NCBI GenBank assembly: GCA_011523545.1
Contig: WTGN01000100.1
Span: 18,744-82,743 of the forward strand
Source: Chloroflexota bacterium
Lineage (GTDB): Bacteria; Chloroflexota; Anaerolineae; Aggregatilineales; Phototrophicaceae
Length of the DNA stretch: 64,000 nt
Direction of reading: 5' to 3'
A model generated the notes under the pieces. That model ran no database searches, was not told the DNA's origin, and saw nothing but the letters and a program-made list of their open reading frames with translations. Position numbers and translations under genes: made by a program. Below, piece by piece: positions 38,541 to 47,640 of the stretch. Every line of letters starts with the position of its first letter. Positions within the stretch are counted from its first letter, which is position 1.

Positions 38541-39602
38541 TTATTGAGCTTGATCTTGGACTGGCAGCTTGTAGAGTGCCGCCGCTGTCCGCCACATCAC
38601 CGGATCCAGCAAATCTTTCGGCAGCATGCGCATGGAGAAATCGGGCGTATCGCCGTCCCAATGGGGAAAGTCGGTCGCGAACATCAGCATTCTGTCCGCC
38701 GGAAACATCGCCAGAATTTGATGCAAGTGCGCCCGACTCTCCGGCTCTTCGATCGGCTGAGTCGTGAAATAGACGTGCTCGTACACGATTTCGCTTGGAG
38801 GCCGATCCAACCAAGGCACCGTCATTCGCAGGGCTTTCCAGTTCTTGTCGAAGCGCCACATGATCGGAACCAGCCAAGAGACGCCGCCTTCTATCAGTAC
38901 AAACTTCAACGTCGGGAATTTCTGAAATGTCCCCTCCGCCACCAGGCTCAGCAGGTGCGCCATATAGCTGCCGACCAGATTGGTATGCCATTCAAAGTAG
39001 CTGCCCGGATAACCCGCCACCGAGGGCTGGCCGGAGACGCCACTGCCCTCCGAGCCCGGGTGGATCGCCACTGGCAAATCATAGGCCGCGGCCGCCTCGT
39101 AGATGGGATGATAATAGCGATGGCCATATCCATAATAAGCGCCGCTCGCCATCAGCACCTGCACTACATCAGGATGATCCCCGTGCCGGTGGATCTCGTC
39201 CGCCGCCTGCCATGGGTCGGCCGTGGAGACGACCAGCGAATACTTAAAGCGCGGATCAGCCGGCAGCCAGTCGTTGATAAAGAAATCGTTGACCGCGCTG
39301 CAATAGGCGGCGGCGAAGTCCGGCTCGGGCGACAGGCCGGTGGCGATGGCGCCGGAATTGAGCACGCCATAGTCAATCGCGTATTCGTCAAAGTGGTAAC
39401 GGGACATGGTGTCAGGCCGGCTGCTGATATAAATGCCGTCGGGCGTCAATGCGTCCGCGCGATTCACACCGTTGGGATTCCAATAACCGAGGTGGCCCGG
39501 GCCCGAATTGCCGCTTATGACACGAGTGCGCCAAGGTTCGGGCAGGAAGTCAAGAATTCGCTGACGATTGGCGCCCGGATGGATATCGGTGTCGATAATC
39601 AT
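38541..39602 (-). CDS. Amidohydrolase 2 family (PF04909, decarboxylase/hydrolase-like)
   Basis: 353 residues. It starts MIIDTDIHPGANRQRILDFL (D-x-H metal motif), with further ligands in LPVAIHPGSEGSG and the aspartate in LMFATDFPHWDGDTPD near the C-terminus. These motifs fit the ACMSD/hydroxybenzoate decarboxylase-type amidohydrolases with a single metal ion. The substrate is probably an aromatic acid or lactone, but the sequence does not say. It is a leftward single gene between the chimera and the sulfatase. Confidence 0.82.
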   Translation of the reverse strand: MIIDTDIHPGANRQRILDFLPEPWRTRVISGNSGPGHLGYWNPNGVNRADALTPDGIYISSRPDTMSRYHFDEYAIDYGVLNSGAIATGLSPEPDFAAAYCSAVNDFFINDWLPADPRFKYSLVVSTADPWQAADEIHRHGDHPDVVQVLMASGAYYGYGHRYYHPIYEAAAAYDLPVAIHPGSEGSGVSGQPSVAGYPGSYFEWHTNLVGSYMAHLLSLVAEGTFQKFPTLKFVLIEGGVSWLVPIMWRFDKNWKALRMTVPWLDRPPSEIVYEHVYFTTQPIEEPESRAHLHQILAMFPADRMLMFATDFPHWDGDTPDFSMRMLPKDLLDPVMWRTAAALYKLPVQDQAQ

Positions 39603-39693
39603 GTTACGGCTTCTCTCGCTTCTCTTGCCGCTATCTTACTGCAGAAGCAGGCGCCTGCCCAAATGTCGGCGCAAGCTGTCGCTCGACAACGGT

Positions 39694-39722
39694 TTGACAC
39701 ATACCGTCCGATTGGTTACAGT
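39694..39722 (+). promoter_or_regulatory. Promoter of the sulfatase-importer operon
   Basis: TTGACA (39694-39699), 17-base spacer, TACAGT (39717-39722). Points to the sulfatase start 68 bases downstream. Confidence 0.6.
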
Positions 39723-39789
39723 TTTGGCAGTGAATACAAATTGCTTCCCGGCGCAAGTTTATTGAAGAAAGCGCTTGACGGCATTTTAT

Positions 39790-41187
39790 ATGGATGACCG
39801 ACCTAATATTCTATTAATCCTAACCGATCAGCAAAATGCAAATATGTTAAGCGCCGCTGGCAACCGCCATCTGCGAACGCCGGCTTTGGACAGCATCGCC
39901 CGCCGCGGCACGCGCTTTGAACGCGCCTATTGCATGAATCCGGTGTGCGTGCCCTCGCGCTTCAGCCTTTTCACCGGGCGGCGCGGCAGCGACATTGACC
40001 TGCTGAATAATAATGACGGCCATATCAAGCAGAAGCCCGCCGCTGCCCTTGAACATGCAATGGGCTGGACAATGCGCCGTGCTGGCTACCGAACGGCATA
40101 CGGCGGCAAGACACATTTCCCCCTCGGATTAACGCCGGAAGACTTTGGATTCGAGACCATATCTTGCGATGATCGCGACGGCTTGGCGGAGGATTGTGTC
40201 CAGTTCCTGTGTGGCGATCACGCCGATCCCTTTCTGTTGGTTGCGTCTTTCATCAATCCCCATGACATCTGTCATATGGCGATTCGCGACTTCGCCGAGA
40301 CGCCGCTGGAGCGACATCTATCCCGGCCAGACCGAATTGAGTTAAAGGAACTCGATGCCGCGCTGCAGATTCCCGAAGGGATGACGAAGGAGGAATTCAC
40401 ACGCAAAGTCTGCCCTCCCCTGCCGGAGAATTTCGAAATCCCGCCGGAGGAAGCGGAAGCAATCCGGATCATGCAGGCGCGCAGCCCATTCAAACGGAAG
40501 GCGCGCGAACGCTATAAAGAGGCAGACTGGCGCATGCACCGCTGGGCTTACGCCCGCTTGACCGAAAGGGTCGACGGTCAGATCGAGCGCGTGCTGGCTG
40601 GGCTGCGAGACAATCAATTGGCCGAAAACACGATTGTCGTCTTCACGAGCGATCACGGCGATATGGATGCCAGCCATCGCATGGAGCACAAGACTGCATT
40701 CTACGACGAAGCCGCGCGCGTGCCGCTGCTCATTGCCGGCCCCGGGCTGGCGCAGGGCGTCGTCGACGATCGGCATGTGGTATCCAACGGCTTGGATCTC
40801 GTGCCGACCTTGGCCGCTGTCGCTGGTCTCGAGCCGTCATGCGATCTTGAAGGGCGCAGCCTGCTGCCGTTACTCGACGCTGTGCCCGCGGCCGGCTGGC
40901 GTGATACCACACCGGTCGAAAGCGACATTGGGCAGATGATCGTGCAGGGCAACTTCAAATATATGCGCTACTATCAAGGTGAAAATGGCGAACAACTCGT
41001 TGACCTCGCTCAAGACCCGGGCGAAATGCGCAATGCCGTCCATGATGCGGCGCATCAAGCGCGGCTCAGGGAATTGCGCGCCGAGTTTAGCTCTGTGTTC
41101 CTCCGAGCCCATGATCCCTACGCGTGTACTGTAGGCGAAGCGAAGACCGACGCCAGCATTCGCGCTAGCCAGGCATGTATTCAATAA
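39790..41187 (+). CDS. Sulfatase (formylglycine-type, type I)
   Basis: About 465 residues. It begins RPNILLILTDQQNANML, with the first metal-binding aspartate. The maturation signature CxPSR appears as C53-VPSR in MNPVCVPSRFSLFTGR, so the cysteine variant needs a formylglycine-generating enzyme not found here. The late motif VFTSDHGDMDASHRMEHK gives the second metal cluster. No signal peptide is visible, so it would act in the cytoplasm on imported sulfate esters. Twenty-five bases downstream of the stop region an ABC importer begins, suggesting the importer supplies its substrate. Confidence 0.9.
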   Translation: MDDRPNILLILTDQQNANMLSAAGNRHLRTPALDSIARRGTRFERAYCMNPVCVPSRFSLFTGRRGSDIDLLNNNDGHIKQKPAAALEHAMGWTMRRAGYRTAYGGKTHFPLGLTPEDFGFETISCDDRDGLAEDCVQFLCGDHADPFLLVASFINPHDICHMAIRDFAETPLERHLSRPDRIELKELDAALQIPEGMTKEEFTRKVCPPLPENFEIPPEEAEAIRIMQARSPFKRKARERYKEADWRMHRWAYARLTERVDGQIERVLAGLRDNQLAENTIVVFTSDHGDMDASHRMEHKTAFYDEAARVPLLIAGPGLAQGVVDDRHVVSNGLDLVPTLAAVAGLEPSCDLEGRSLLPLLDAVPAAGWRDTTPVESDIGQMIVQGNFKYMRYYQGENGEQLVDLAQDPGEMRNAVHDAAHQARLRELRAEFSSVFLRAHDPYACTVGEAKTDASIRASQACIQ

Positions 41188-41224
41188 TGTCCGAAAGCGT
41201 TTCAGATTCTAGAAAGGAAATATC

Positions 41225-43114
41225 ATGTCAACAAAAGCATTCTTAGGTATTGGTTCAATCGTTGTCATCTTGTTGGCGGTCTTCGGCGCAATGGCCGTCG
41301 CCCAGGACATGAGCAAAGATCCGCTCAGCGCCGAGGTTGAAGCGGGCAACCTGCCGCCGCTTGCCGAGCGCTTGCCCAACAACCCGTTGGTTGTCGGCCC
41401 CGGCTTATTGATGCCGGAAGCGGCGCTACCGGATTGGGAACCGGGCCAGCATGGAGGTACGCTGCGCACCGCCTTCACCAGCGCATTCGGGCTCTCTGGC
41501 GAGCTGTTCGTGATGAATGTTGAGCCGATTATCGCGGCGCCGGATATTGATGTCGAAGGGTTCTACGGCAATGTAGCGGAGAGCTTCGAAGTTAACGACG
41601 ATGCGACCGTGTTCAGCTTCACCTTGCGCGAGGGCTTAAAGTGGTCGGACGGTACAGCGGTGACCACCGCCGATGTGGCCTTCGTCTTCAACGACCTTTA
41701 CAACAATAGCGACTATGGCGCCTTCCCCAACAAGTTCAAATCAGCCAGCGGCTCCCCGGCGGAAATGACGATCGTTGACGATTACACGTTCAGCCTGACG
41801 TTTGATGTGCCTTCCGGCGGCGTCTTGCGCGATCTGGCGATCACCGGCTGGACTTCCTACAACGATATGATCAAACCCGTGCACTATTTGGGCGACTATC
41901 ATCCGGCGTATGCCAACGCCGATGAACTGGCGGCAAAGTTAGAAGCCGAGGGCCTGTCCACTGAGGAGTGGCCGACCCTGTTCAACAACAAGGATTGCCC
42001 GCGTTTCCATATCATGCGCGAGAAATGCATCGGCTTGCCGCAGTTGAGCCCTTGGGTGGTCACCGAACTTTCTGAGTCCGGCACGATCATGCAGCGCAAC
42101 CCCTACTACTGGAAGGTCGATACCGAGGGCAAGCAGCTGCCCTATCTTGACACCTTGGTGGCGCAAGTATTCGGCGATGGCGAGATGGTGAACCTCGGCG
42201 CTATCGCTGGTGATATTGATTTCTTGTACGGCACGCAATACAGCAACTTCCCGCTCTACAAAGAAAACGAGGAATCCGGCAATTTCGTTACCATTCCGTT
42301 GATCTTGCACGCCGACCCGACAGCGCTCTACATTCAGACCTGCAACAACGATCCGGCATACGTCGCCGTCGCCGATGACGTCCGCTTCCGTCGCGGGCTC
42401 AGCCACGCAATTGATCGCGAGGAGATTATCGATGTGATCTACCTCGGTCTTGGCAGCATCCCGACCTGGATCCCGGCAGAATTCGATCCCGATCTCGCCA
42501 ATGAATTGTTGGACGACATGGGAATGGATCAGCGCGATGGCGATGGCTACCGCCTGTCGCCCGCCGGCGAGGCTTTCACGCTGTACATAGAGGTGGCGCC
42601 CGTGCGGCCGGATATGATTCCAGTTACCGAGTTGATCGTGGATCACTTGGGAACTTTCGCTGATATTCGGGCGGAATTGCGACAGGAAGATCCCAACGTG
42701 AAGAACGAGCGCATTGCCAATAACGAGACGCAAGCGTCAATCCATTGGATCCAGACCTATCAGTGGCGACCGGGCATGAACCAGGAGTATGCGTCCAGTT
42801 CACAGTGGTGCGCGTCCTGGCGGCAATGGCTGGATACCGGCGGCGCGTCCGGCACAGAGCCCCCGGCCGAGGTGAAGCGCCTCTACGAAATCCTCGTCGC
42901 GCGCAAGTCAACCCTGCCATATTCGGACGCGGATCTGGGGCTGGTAGAGGAGCTTTTCGCGCTCCACTACGACAACGTCTGGATCTTGCCGATGATCGAG
43001 AACGTACTCCGGCCCACCATCTTCAATGCCGACTTTGGCAACATCTCCACTGGCGGGACGCAAATGGGCGCCTCTCGCGCCGGCGAGCAGTTCTTTTACC
43101 GGACCATGCAGTAA
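41225..43114 (+). CDS. ABC transporter substrate-binding protein, family 5 (peptide/oligosaccharide type)
   Basis: 629 residues with a signal peptide ending near AMAVAQ (residue 27). The family 5 core is seen in FTLREGLKWSDGTAVTTADVAFVFN and VRFRRGLSHAIDREEIIDVIYLG, and the C-terminal lobe ends with ALHYDNVWILPMIENV. Members bind peptides, nickel, or plant and algal oligosaccharides. Length is above the usual 500-550 residues. RBS AAAGGA is 7 bases upstream. First component of the five-gene importer. Confidence 0.9.
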   Translation: MSTKAFLGIGSIVVILLAVFGAMAVAQDMSKDPLSAEVEAGNLPPLAERLPNNPLVVGPGLLMPEAALPDWEPGQHGGTLRTAFTSAFGLSGELFVMNVEPIIAAPDIDVEGFYGNVAESFEVNDDATVFSFTLREGLKWSDGTAVTTADVAFVFNDLYNNSDYGAFPNKFKSASGSPAEMTIVDDYTFSLTFDVPSGGVLRDLAITGWTSYNDMIKPVHYLGDYHPAYANADELAAKLEAEGLSTEEWPTLFNNKDCPRFHIMREKCIGLPQLSPWVVTELSESGTIMQRNPYYWKVDTEGKQLPYLDTLVAQVFGDGEMVNLGAIAGDIDFLYGTQYSNFPLYKENEESGNFVTIPLILHADPTALYIQTCNNDPAYVAVADDVRFRRGLSHAIDREEIIDVIYLGLGSIPTWIPAEFDPDLANELLDDMGMDQRDGDGYRLSPAGEAFTLYIEVAPVRPDMIPVTELIVDHLGTFADIRAELRQEDPNVKNERIANNETQASIHWIQTYQWRPGMNQEYASSSQWCASWRQWLDTGGASGTEPPAEVKRLYEILVARKSTLPYSDADLGLVEELFALHYDNVWILPMIENVLRPTIFNADFGNISTGGTQMGASRAGEQFFYRTMQ

Positions 43115-43169
43115 CCTGATTTGCAACCGGCTGAGCCGCATGTCACCGGCGCGGCTCAGCAAAAACTTT

Positions 43170-43210
43170 CCCCTCCCCCGGCCCCTCCCCGAAGCATCAG
43201 GGAGGGGAGG
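43170..43210. repeat. Interspersed GC-rich repeat within an operon
   Basis: CCCCTCCCCCGGCCCCTCCCCGAAGCATCAGGGAGGGG between the binding protein and first permease genes. Its stem could lower downstream expression so that binding protein exceeds permease. Confidence 0.75.
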
Positions 43211-43331
43211 CTGCATGGGCGAAATCTGCAGGAGCATGCGCGTGTTTGCAAAGATGCAACCTTGCTTTGAAGCGTTTCGGCGCGATGTCGGCGCCCTTGA
43301 CGGGATTGCAAGGGACCCGAGGGGCTAGCCA

Positions 43332-44327
43332 GTGGGCATTTACATTGTCAAGCGCCTGCTGACTATGATTCCGCTCTGGATCTTGCTGTCCATCATCACC
43401 TTCTTTCTGATCGAGCTGCCGCCGGGCGATGTCGTCAGCAACGAGGTCATCGCCTGGCGCGCGCAAAACATCGAAGTCGATGAAACGACGATCGCGCGCA
43501 TGCGCGCACAGTGGGGCTTGGATGACGGCTTCCTGGCGCGCTATATGCGCTGGGTCGAGAATGTCGTCATACGTGGCGACTTGGGCAGCACGGTGGACGG
43601 GCGCGAGAATATCGACGTCCTGCTTGAAACGCTGCCATACACCATCGTCATCGGCTTATCCTCACTGATATTGTCGCTTGGCATAGCTATTCCGCTTGGC
43701 ATTTTCTCCGCCACGCATCAATACTCCATCGCCGACTATGTCATTACCTTTCTGGCCTTCGCCGGTTTGGGCGCGCCGGGCTGGCTGCTCGCCATCATAG
43801 TCGCCTGGGCGAGCCTGTACTTTCTGGACTTTGTGCCGCTCGGCATCAACTCGCTCGAGTACCTGGCGGCGCCGATGAGCTGGGAAAAAGCGATCGACAC
43901 GGCCAAGCACCTGTGGGCGCCCATTCTGCTAACAGCACTGCCGTCGATCGGCGGCACGATCCGCGTTGTGCGCAACAATCTGCTGGACCAGCTGGGGCAG
44001 CAGTACGTGGTCACCGCGCGCGCCAAGGGCTTGAAAGAGTCGAAACTTGTACGCAAATACCCGGTGAAGATCGCCCTCAACCCCTTGATCAGCGACTTCG
44101 GCATGCTCGTCTACGGCATCGTTGCCGGGCAGGGCTTGATCGGAATCGTGCTGGGGTTGCCCACATTAGGGCCGCTGCTGCTTCAATCGCTGCTGGCGCA
44201 GGACATGATCCTGGCCGGAACCATCCTGCTGATTTACGCCTCCGTCATCTGGTTGGCCACCCTGGCTTCCGATGTGCTGCTGGCCTGGTTCGATCCGCGA
44301 ATTCGCTTTGAGGGAACGGCGCGATGA
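43332..44327 (+). CDS. ABC transporter permease, DppB/OppB type
   Basis: 331 residues, about six membrane helices beginning YIVKRLLTMIPLWILLSIITFFLIE. This is the typical first helix of DppB-like permeases, followed by the LPPGDVVSNEV segment (equivalent to PGDP). The EAA loop is at VVTARAKGLKESKLVRKYPVKIALNPL. The start is a GTG at 43332. Its stop overlaps the next permease start (ATGA). Confidence 0.9.
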   Translation: MGIYIVKRLLTMIPLWILLSIITFFLIELPPGDVVSNEVIAWRAQNIEVDETTIARMRAQWGLDDGFLARYMRWVENVVIRGDLGSTVDGRENIDVLLETLPYTIVIGLSSLILSLGIAIPLGIFSATHQYSIADYVITFLAFAGLGAPGWLLAIIVAWASLYFLDFVPLGINSLEYLAAPMSWEKAIDTAKHLWAPILLTALPSIGGTIRVVRNNLLDQLGQQYVVTARAKGLKESKLVRKYPVKIALNPLISDFGMLVYGIVAGQGLIGIVLGLPTLGPLLLQSLLAQDMILAGTILLIYASVIWLATLASDVLLAWFDPRIRFEGTAR

Positions 44328-45538
44328 CGGAACGGCATGATAGCCTGCTGGAGCGCCGCGAGCGCATCCGCGCCAGGTACGGCGTTTCGGAGGAAGCGCC
44401 CGCCCCTACGCTTGACGATGCGCCGGCGTCCAAAGTCGACGAAGCCTATTATTATGCCAGCCAATGGCGGCTGATGTGGTGGCGCTTCCGCCGCCATCGC
44501 ATGGCCTTAATCTCGATCGGCTTGTTAGCCCTGCTCTATCTGATGGCGGCGTTCGCCGAGTTCATCGCGCCGTACGAGACAACTACTCGATTCCGTCGCT
44601 ACCAGCAGGCGCCGCCCTCGACGATTCATTGGTCGGACGAGAATGGATTCCGCGGTCCCTTCGTCTATGCTGTCGAGCAGGAGCGCCACCCGGTGACGCG
44701 GCGTGTGACCTTCGTGGAAAACCGCGAGACGCTTCTGCCGATTCGCTTCTTTGTCGAGACTGAACCTTATAAGCTGTGGGGCGTCTTTGAGCTGCGGCAC
44801 AAACTGTTCGGCTTGGGCGCAGCCGGGGAGAAAGCGCGCGTTGGCATCTGGTTATTCGGTTTGGACTCGCTGGCGCGTGATGTCTTCTCGCGCACGGTCT
44901 ACGGCGCGCGTATCTCGCTCACGATCGGCGTTGTCAGTGTTGTGCTGACATTCGTTTTGGGAACGCTGCTGGGCGGCATATCCGGCTACTTCGGCGGCCT
45001 GGTTGACAACATCATTCAGCGCATTATCGAGTTCCTGCGCGCCATACCGCAGCTGCCGCTCTGGATGACCCTGGCGGCCGCCGTGCCCAAGGAATGGCCG
45101 CCAATCAATGTCTACTTCGCCATCACCTTAATCCTGGCGCTGCTCAATTGGGTTGGACTGGCGCGAGTGGTGCGCGGCCGCCTGCTCTCCATGCGCGAGG
45201 AGGACTACGCTTTGGCGGCGCGCTCATCGGGCGCCAGCGACTCGCGCATCATCATCAGTCATTTGCTTCCCGGCTTCACCAGCCACTTGATCCTATCGGT
45301 GACCATTATGATCCCGCAGATGATCTTGTACGAAACGGCGCTCAGCTTCCTTGGATTGGGCATGCAGCCGCCGGCTGTGAGCTGGGGCGTCCTGCTGCAA
45401 GATTTCCGCGACATCCTGGCGATTTTCCACATCCCCTGGCTGCTCATCCCGGCTTTCTTCGTGCTGGCGACCGTGCTGCTCTTCAACTTCGTCGGCGACG
45501 GCCTGCGCGATGCTGCCGACCCATACTCCGGTATCTGA
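44324..45538 (+). CDS. ABC transporter permease, DppC/OppC type, with long extracytoplasmic insert
   Basis: 404 residues, about 100 longer than standard DppC. After helix 1 (ALISIGLLALLYLMAAFAEFIAPYE, about 60-84) there is a soluble insert to about residue 185, then GLDSLARDVFSRTVYGARISL and five further helices. The EAA loop is DYALAARSSGASDSRIIISHLLPGFTSH. Inserts of this kind occur in some YejE-like oligopeptide permeases. Coupled to the preceding gene by a 4-base overlap. Confidence 0.9.
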   Translation: MTERHDSLLERRERIRARYGVSEEAPAPTLDDAPASKVDEAYYYASQWRLMWWRFRRHRMALISIGLLALLYLMAAFAEFIAPYETTTRFRRYQQAPPSTIHWSDENGFRGPFVYAVEQERHPVTRRVTFVENRETLLPIRFFVETEPYKLWGVFELRHKLFGLGAAGEKARVGIWLFGLDSLARDVFSRTVYGARISLTIGVVSVVLTFVLGTLLGGISGYFGGLVDNIIQRIIEFLRAIPQLPLWMTLAAAVPKEWPPINVYFAITLILALLNWVGLARVVRGRLLSMREEDYALAARSSGASDSRIIISHLLPGFTSHLILSVTIMIPQMILYETALSFLGLGMQPPAVSWGVLLQDFRDILAIFHIPWLLIPAFFVLATVLLFNFVGDGLRDAADPYSGI

Positions 45539-45553
45539 GGTCAGGGCGCAAGC

Positions 45554-46594
45554 ATGAGCCGACTCGACCATCAAAACCATCTGCCGCCAGATATTCTGCT
45601 CGATGTGCGCGGCCTCAAAGTGGAGTTTCAACTGCGCGACGGCACCGTGCAGGCGGTAAACGGCGTCAACTTCCAAGTCAAACGCGGCAAGACCCTCGGC
45701 ATCATCGGCGAAAGCGGCAGCGGCAAATCGGTCACGGCGCAAGCCTTGATGCGCCTGACGCCAGCGCCGGGTAAGATCTCGGCGGGCGAGATCTGGCTGA
45801 GTCGCGGCGCTGAGAGCGAGACGGACATCGTTGACCTTGCCGACATTTCGGCCACTGGCGAGCTCATCCGCGACATCCGCTGGAACGATATCAGCATGAT
45901 CTTTCAGGAACCGATGACGTCTTTCAGCCCGGTTCATTCCATTGAAGATCAGATCACAGAAGCCATGCTGCTGCACATCGCGAAACTTAATCGCGCGGGC
46001 GCCCGCCACCGGGCGGTCGAACTGCTGACGCGCGTCGACATCTCCAACGCCGAGGAGCTGGTTGACGCCTTCCCTTTTCAGTTCAGCGGCGGCATGCGTC
46101 AGCGGGCTATGATCGCGATGGCGCTCACCTGCAACCCCCAACTGTTGATTGCGGACGAGCCAACAACCGCGCTGGATGTGACCATTGAAGCGCAGATCCT
46201 GTCGCTGATAAAAGAGATTCAGGTCGAATACCAGATGGCGGTCATATTCATCACCCATGACATCGCCGTTATTGGCGAGGTCTCCGATGAGGTCATCGTG
46301 ATGTATCTGGGCGAGATTATGGAGCAAGGCAGCGTCGAGCGAATCTTTGAGAATCCGCTGCACCCCTATACGCGCGCGCTCTGGCGTTCGATCCCGACTG
46401 TCGACGGCGCGCTGGAGCGGTTGCAGCCGATCGAGGGCGCCTTGCCCGACCCCTTCGAGGTCCATGCCGGCTGCCCATTTTATTCACGCTGCGACCTGCG
46501 GGTCGGCGGCGTCTGTGACAGGATCCCGCCGCCGCTGGTCGAGGTCGAGCCCGGGCATGAGGTCCGCTGCATACTGTATGATGAGGCTGGGTGA
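45554..46594 (+). CDS. ABC transporter ATP-binding protein, DppD/OppD type
   Basis: 346 residues. Walker A GESGSGKSV, Q-loop IFQEPMTSFSP, signature FSGGMRQR, Walker B LLIADEPTTALD, switch histidine FITHDIAV. The C-terminal oligopeptide-transporter extension carries GCPFYSRCDLRVGGVCD, the cysteine cluster often found in this subfamily. Stop overlaps the following GTG. Confidence 0.92.
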   Translation: MSRLDHQNHLPPDILLDVRGLKVEFQLRDGTVQAVNGVNFQVKRGKTLGIIGESGSGKSVTAQALMRLTPAPGKISAGEIWLSRGAESETDIVDLADISATGELIRDIRWNDISMIFQEPMTSFSPVHSIEDQITEAMLLHIAKLNRAGARHRAVELLTRVDISNAEELVDAFPFQFSGGMRQRAMIAMALTCNPQLLIADEPTTALDVTIEAQILSLIKEIQVEYQMAVIFITHDIAVIGEVSDEVIVMYLGEIMEQGSVERIFENPLHPYTRALWRSIPTVDGALERLQPIEGALPDPFEVHAGCPFYSRCDLRVGGVCDRIPPPLVEVEPGHEVRCILYDEAG

Positions 46595-47640
46595 GAGAGA
46601 TGGAGCAAACCGTGACAGCGGCGAGCGATGCGGCGCCAGTCCTCGAAGTGCGGAATCTGAAGAAGTATTTCCCGCTGCATGAGAAGGGCTTGCTCCGGCG
46701 CGCTATCGGCGAGATCAAGGCGGTTGATGATGTCAGCTTTGTCGTGCGCAAGGGAGAGACGGTCGGCGTCATTGGCGAAAGCGGCTGCGGCAAGACGACG
46801 CTGGGCCGTTGCGTCGCCTACCTCTACGAGAAGACAGCCGGCGACATCATCGTGCGGGGCCGCGATCGGGTCTTCCATCTCGACGAGTTGACGCGCAGCA
46901 ACAACAGCGAATTCCGCCAGATCGTTCAGGTCATCTTTCAAGACCCCTTTTCTTCGCTCAATCCGCGCATGAGCGTTTTGCGCAGCGTTGGCGAACCGCT
47001 GCTGGTGAATGGCATCGCCAGCGGGGGCGAACTGGAAGCGCGCGTCGCCAGCATCATCCAGCGCGTGGGCCTCAGCGTCAGCCATCTGCAGCGCTTTCCC
47101 CACAGCTTTAGCGGCGGCCAGCGACAGCGCATCTGCATCGCCCGCGCTCTGGTCATAAACCCGCAGCTGGTCGTTGCCGACGAGCCCGTGTCTGCGCTCG
47201 ATGTCTCGATACAGGCGCAGATGCTCAACCTGCTGAAAGATCTGCAAGCTGAGTTCGATCTGTCTTACTTGTTCATTTCTCACAGCATGAGCGTCATCCG
47301 CTACATGAGCGATCGAATATTGGTCATGTACGCGGGCAAGATCATTGAATCCGGCTCGCGCGATGAGATCCTGCGCCAGCCGCTGCATCCGTATACGGAA
47401 ACGCTGCTCAGCGCCGTGCCCAAAGTGAGCCGCCGCGGCGGTGGCCGCTTGCAGGCTGCTGGCAGCGGCGAACCGCCTGACTTGCTCAACTTGCCCTCGG
47501 GCTGCGTCTTTCACCCGCGCTGTCCCTACGCCAAACAGCTTTGCCGGGAGGAGATACCGCCCTTGCGAGCGGCTGGAAATCAGCGTCAGGTGAGTTGCCA
47601 CCTGGCGGAGGAACTGGTCTTGCAAGGCGTGTTTGACTGA
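46591..47640 (+). CDS. ABC transporter ATP-binding protein, DppF/OppF type
   Basis: 349 residues. Walker A GESGCGKTT, Q-loop IFQDPFSSLNPRMSV, signature FSGGQRQR, Walker B LVVADEPVSALDV and the switch residue in FISHSMSV. The C-terminal extension ends GCVFHPRCPYAKQLCREE. The start is GTG at 46591 (GTGA overlap) or ATG at 46600. It completes a binding protein-permease-permease-ATPase-ATPase importer headed by a sulfatase. Confidence 0.92.
   Translation: MREMEQTVTAASDAAPVLEVRNLKKYFPLHEKGLLRRAIGEIKAVDDVSFVVRKGETVGVIGESGCGKTTLGRCVAYLYEKTAGDIIVRGRDRVFHLDELTRSNNSEFRQIVQVIFQDPFSSLNPRMSVLRSVGEPLLVNGIASGGELEARVASIIQRVGLSVSHLQRFPHSFSGGQRQRICIARALVINPQLVVADEPVSALDVSIQAQMLNLLKDLQAEFDLSYLFISHSMSVIRYMSDRILVMYAGKIIESGSRDEILRQPLHPYTETLLSAVPKVSRRGGGRLQAAGSGEPPDLLNLPSGCVFHPRCPYAKQLCREEIPPLRAAGNQRQVSCHLAEELVLQGVFD

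Noticed and set aside
38544..39797. 417-residue plus-strand frame
   Set aside because: Antisense to the amidohydrolase 2 family gene and running into the sulfatase promoter; no motif supports it.
45293..47625. Two long minus-strand frames opposite the two ATPase genes
   Set aside because: The plus-strand frames carry complete Walker A, signature and Walker B motifs, so the minus frames are shadows.
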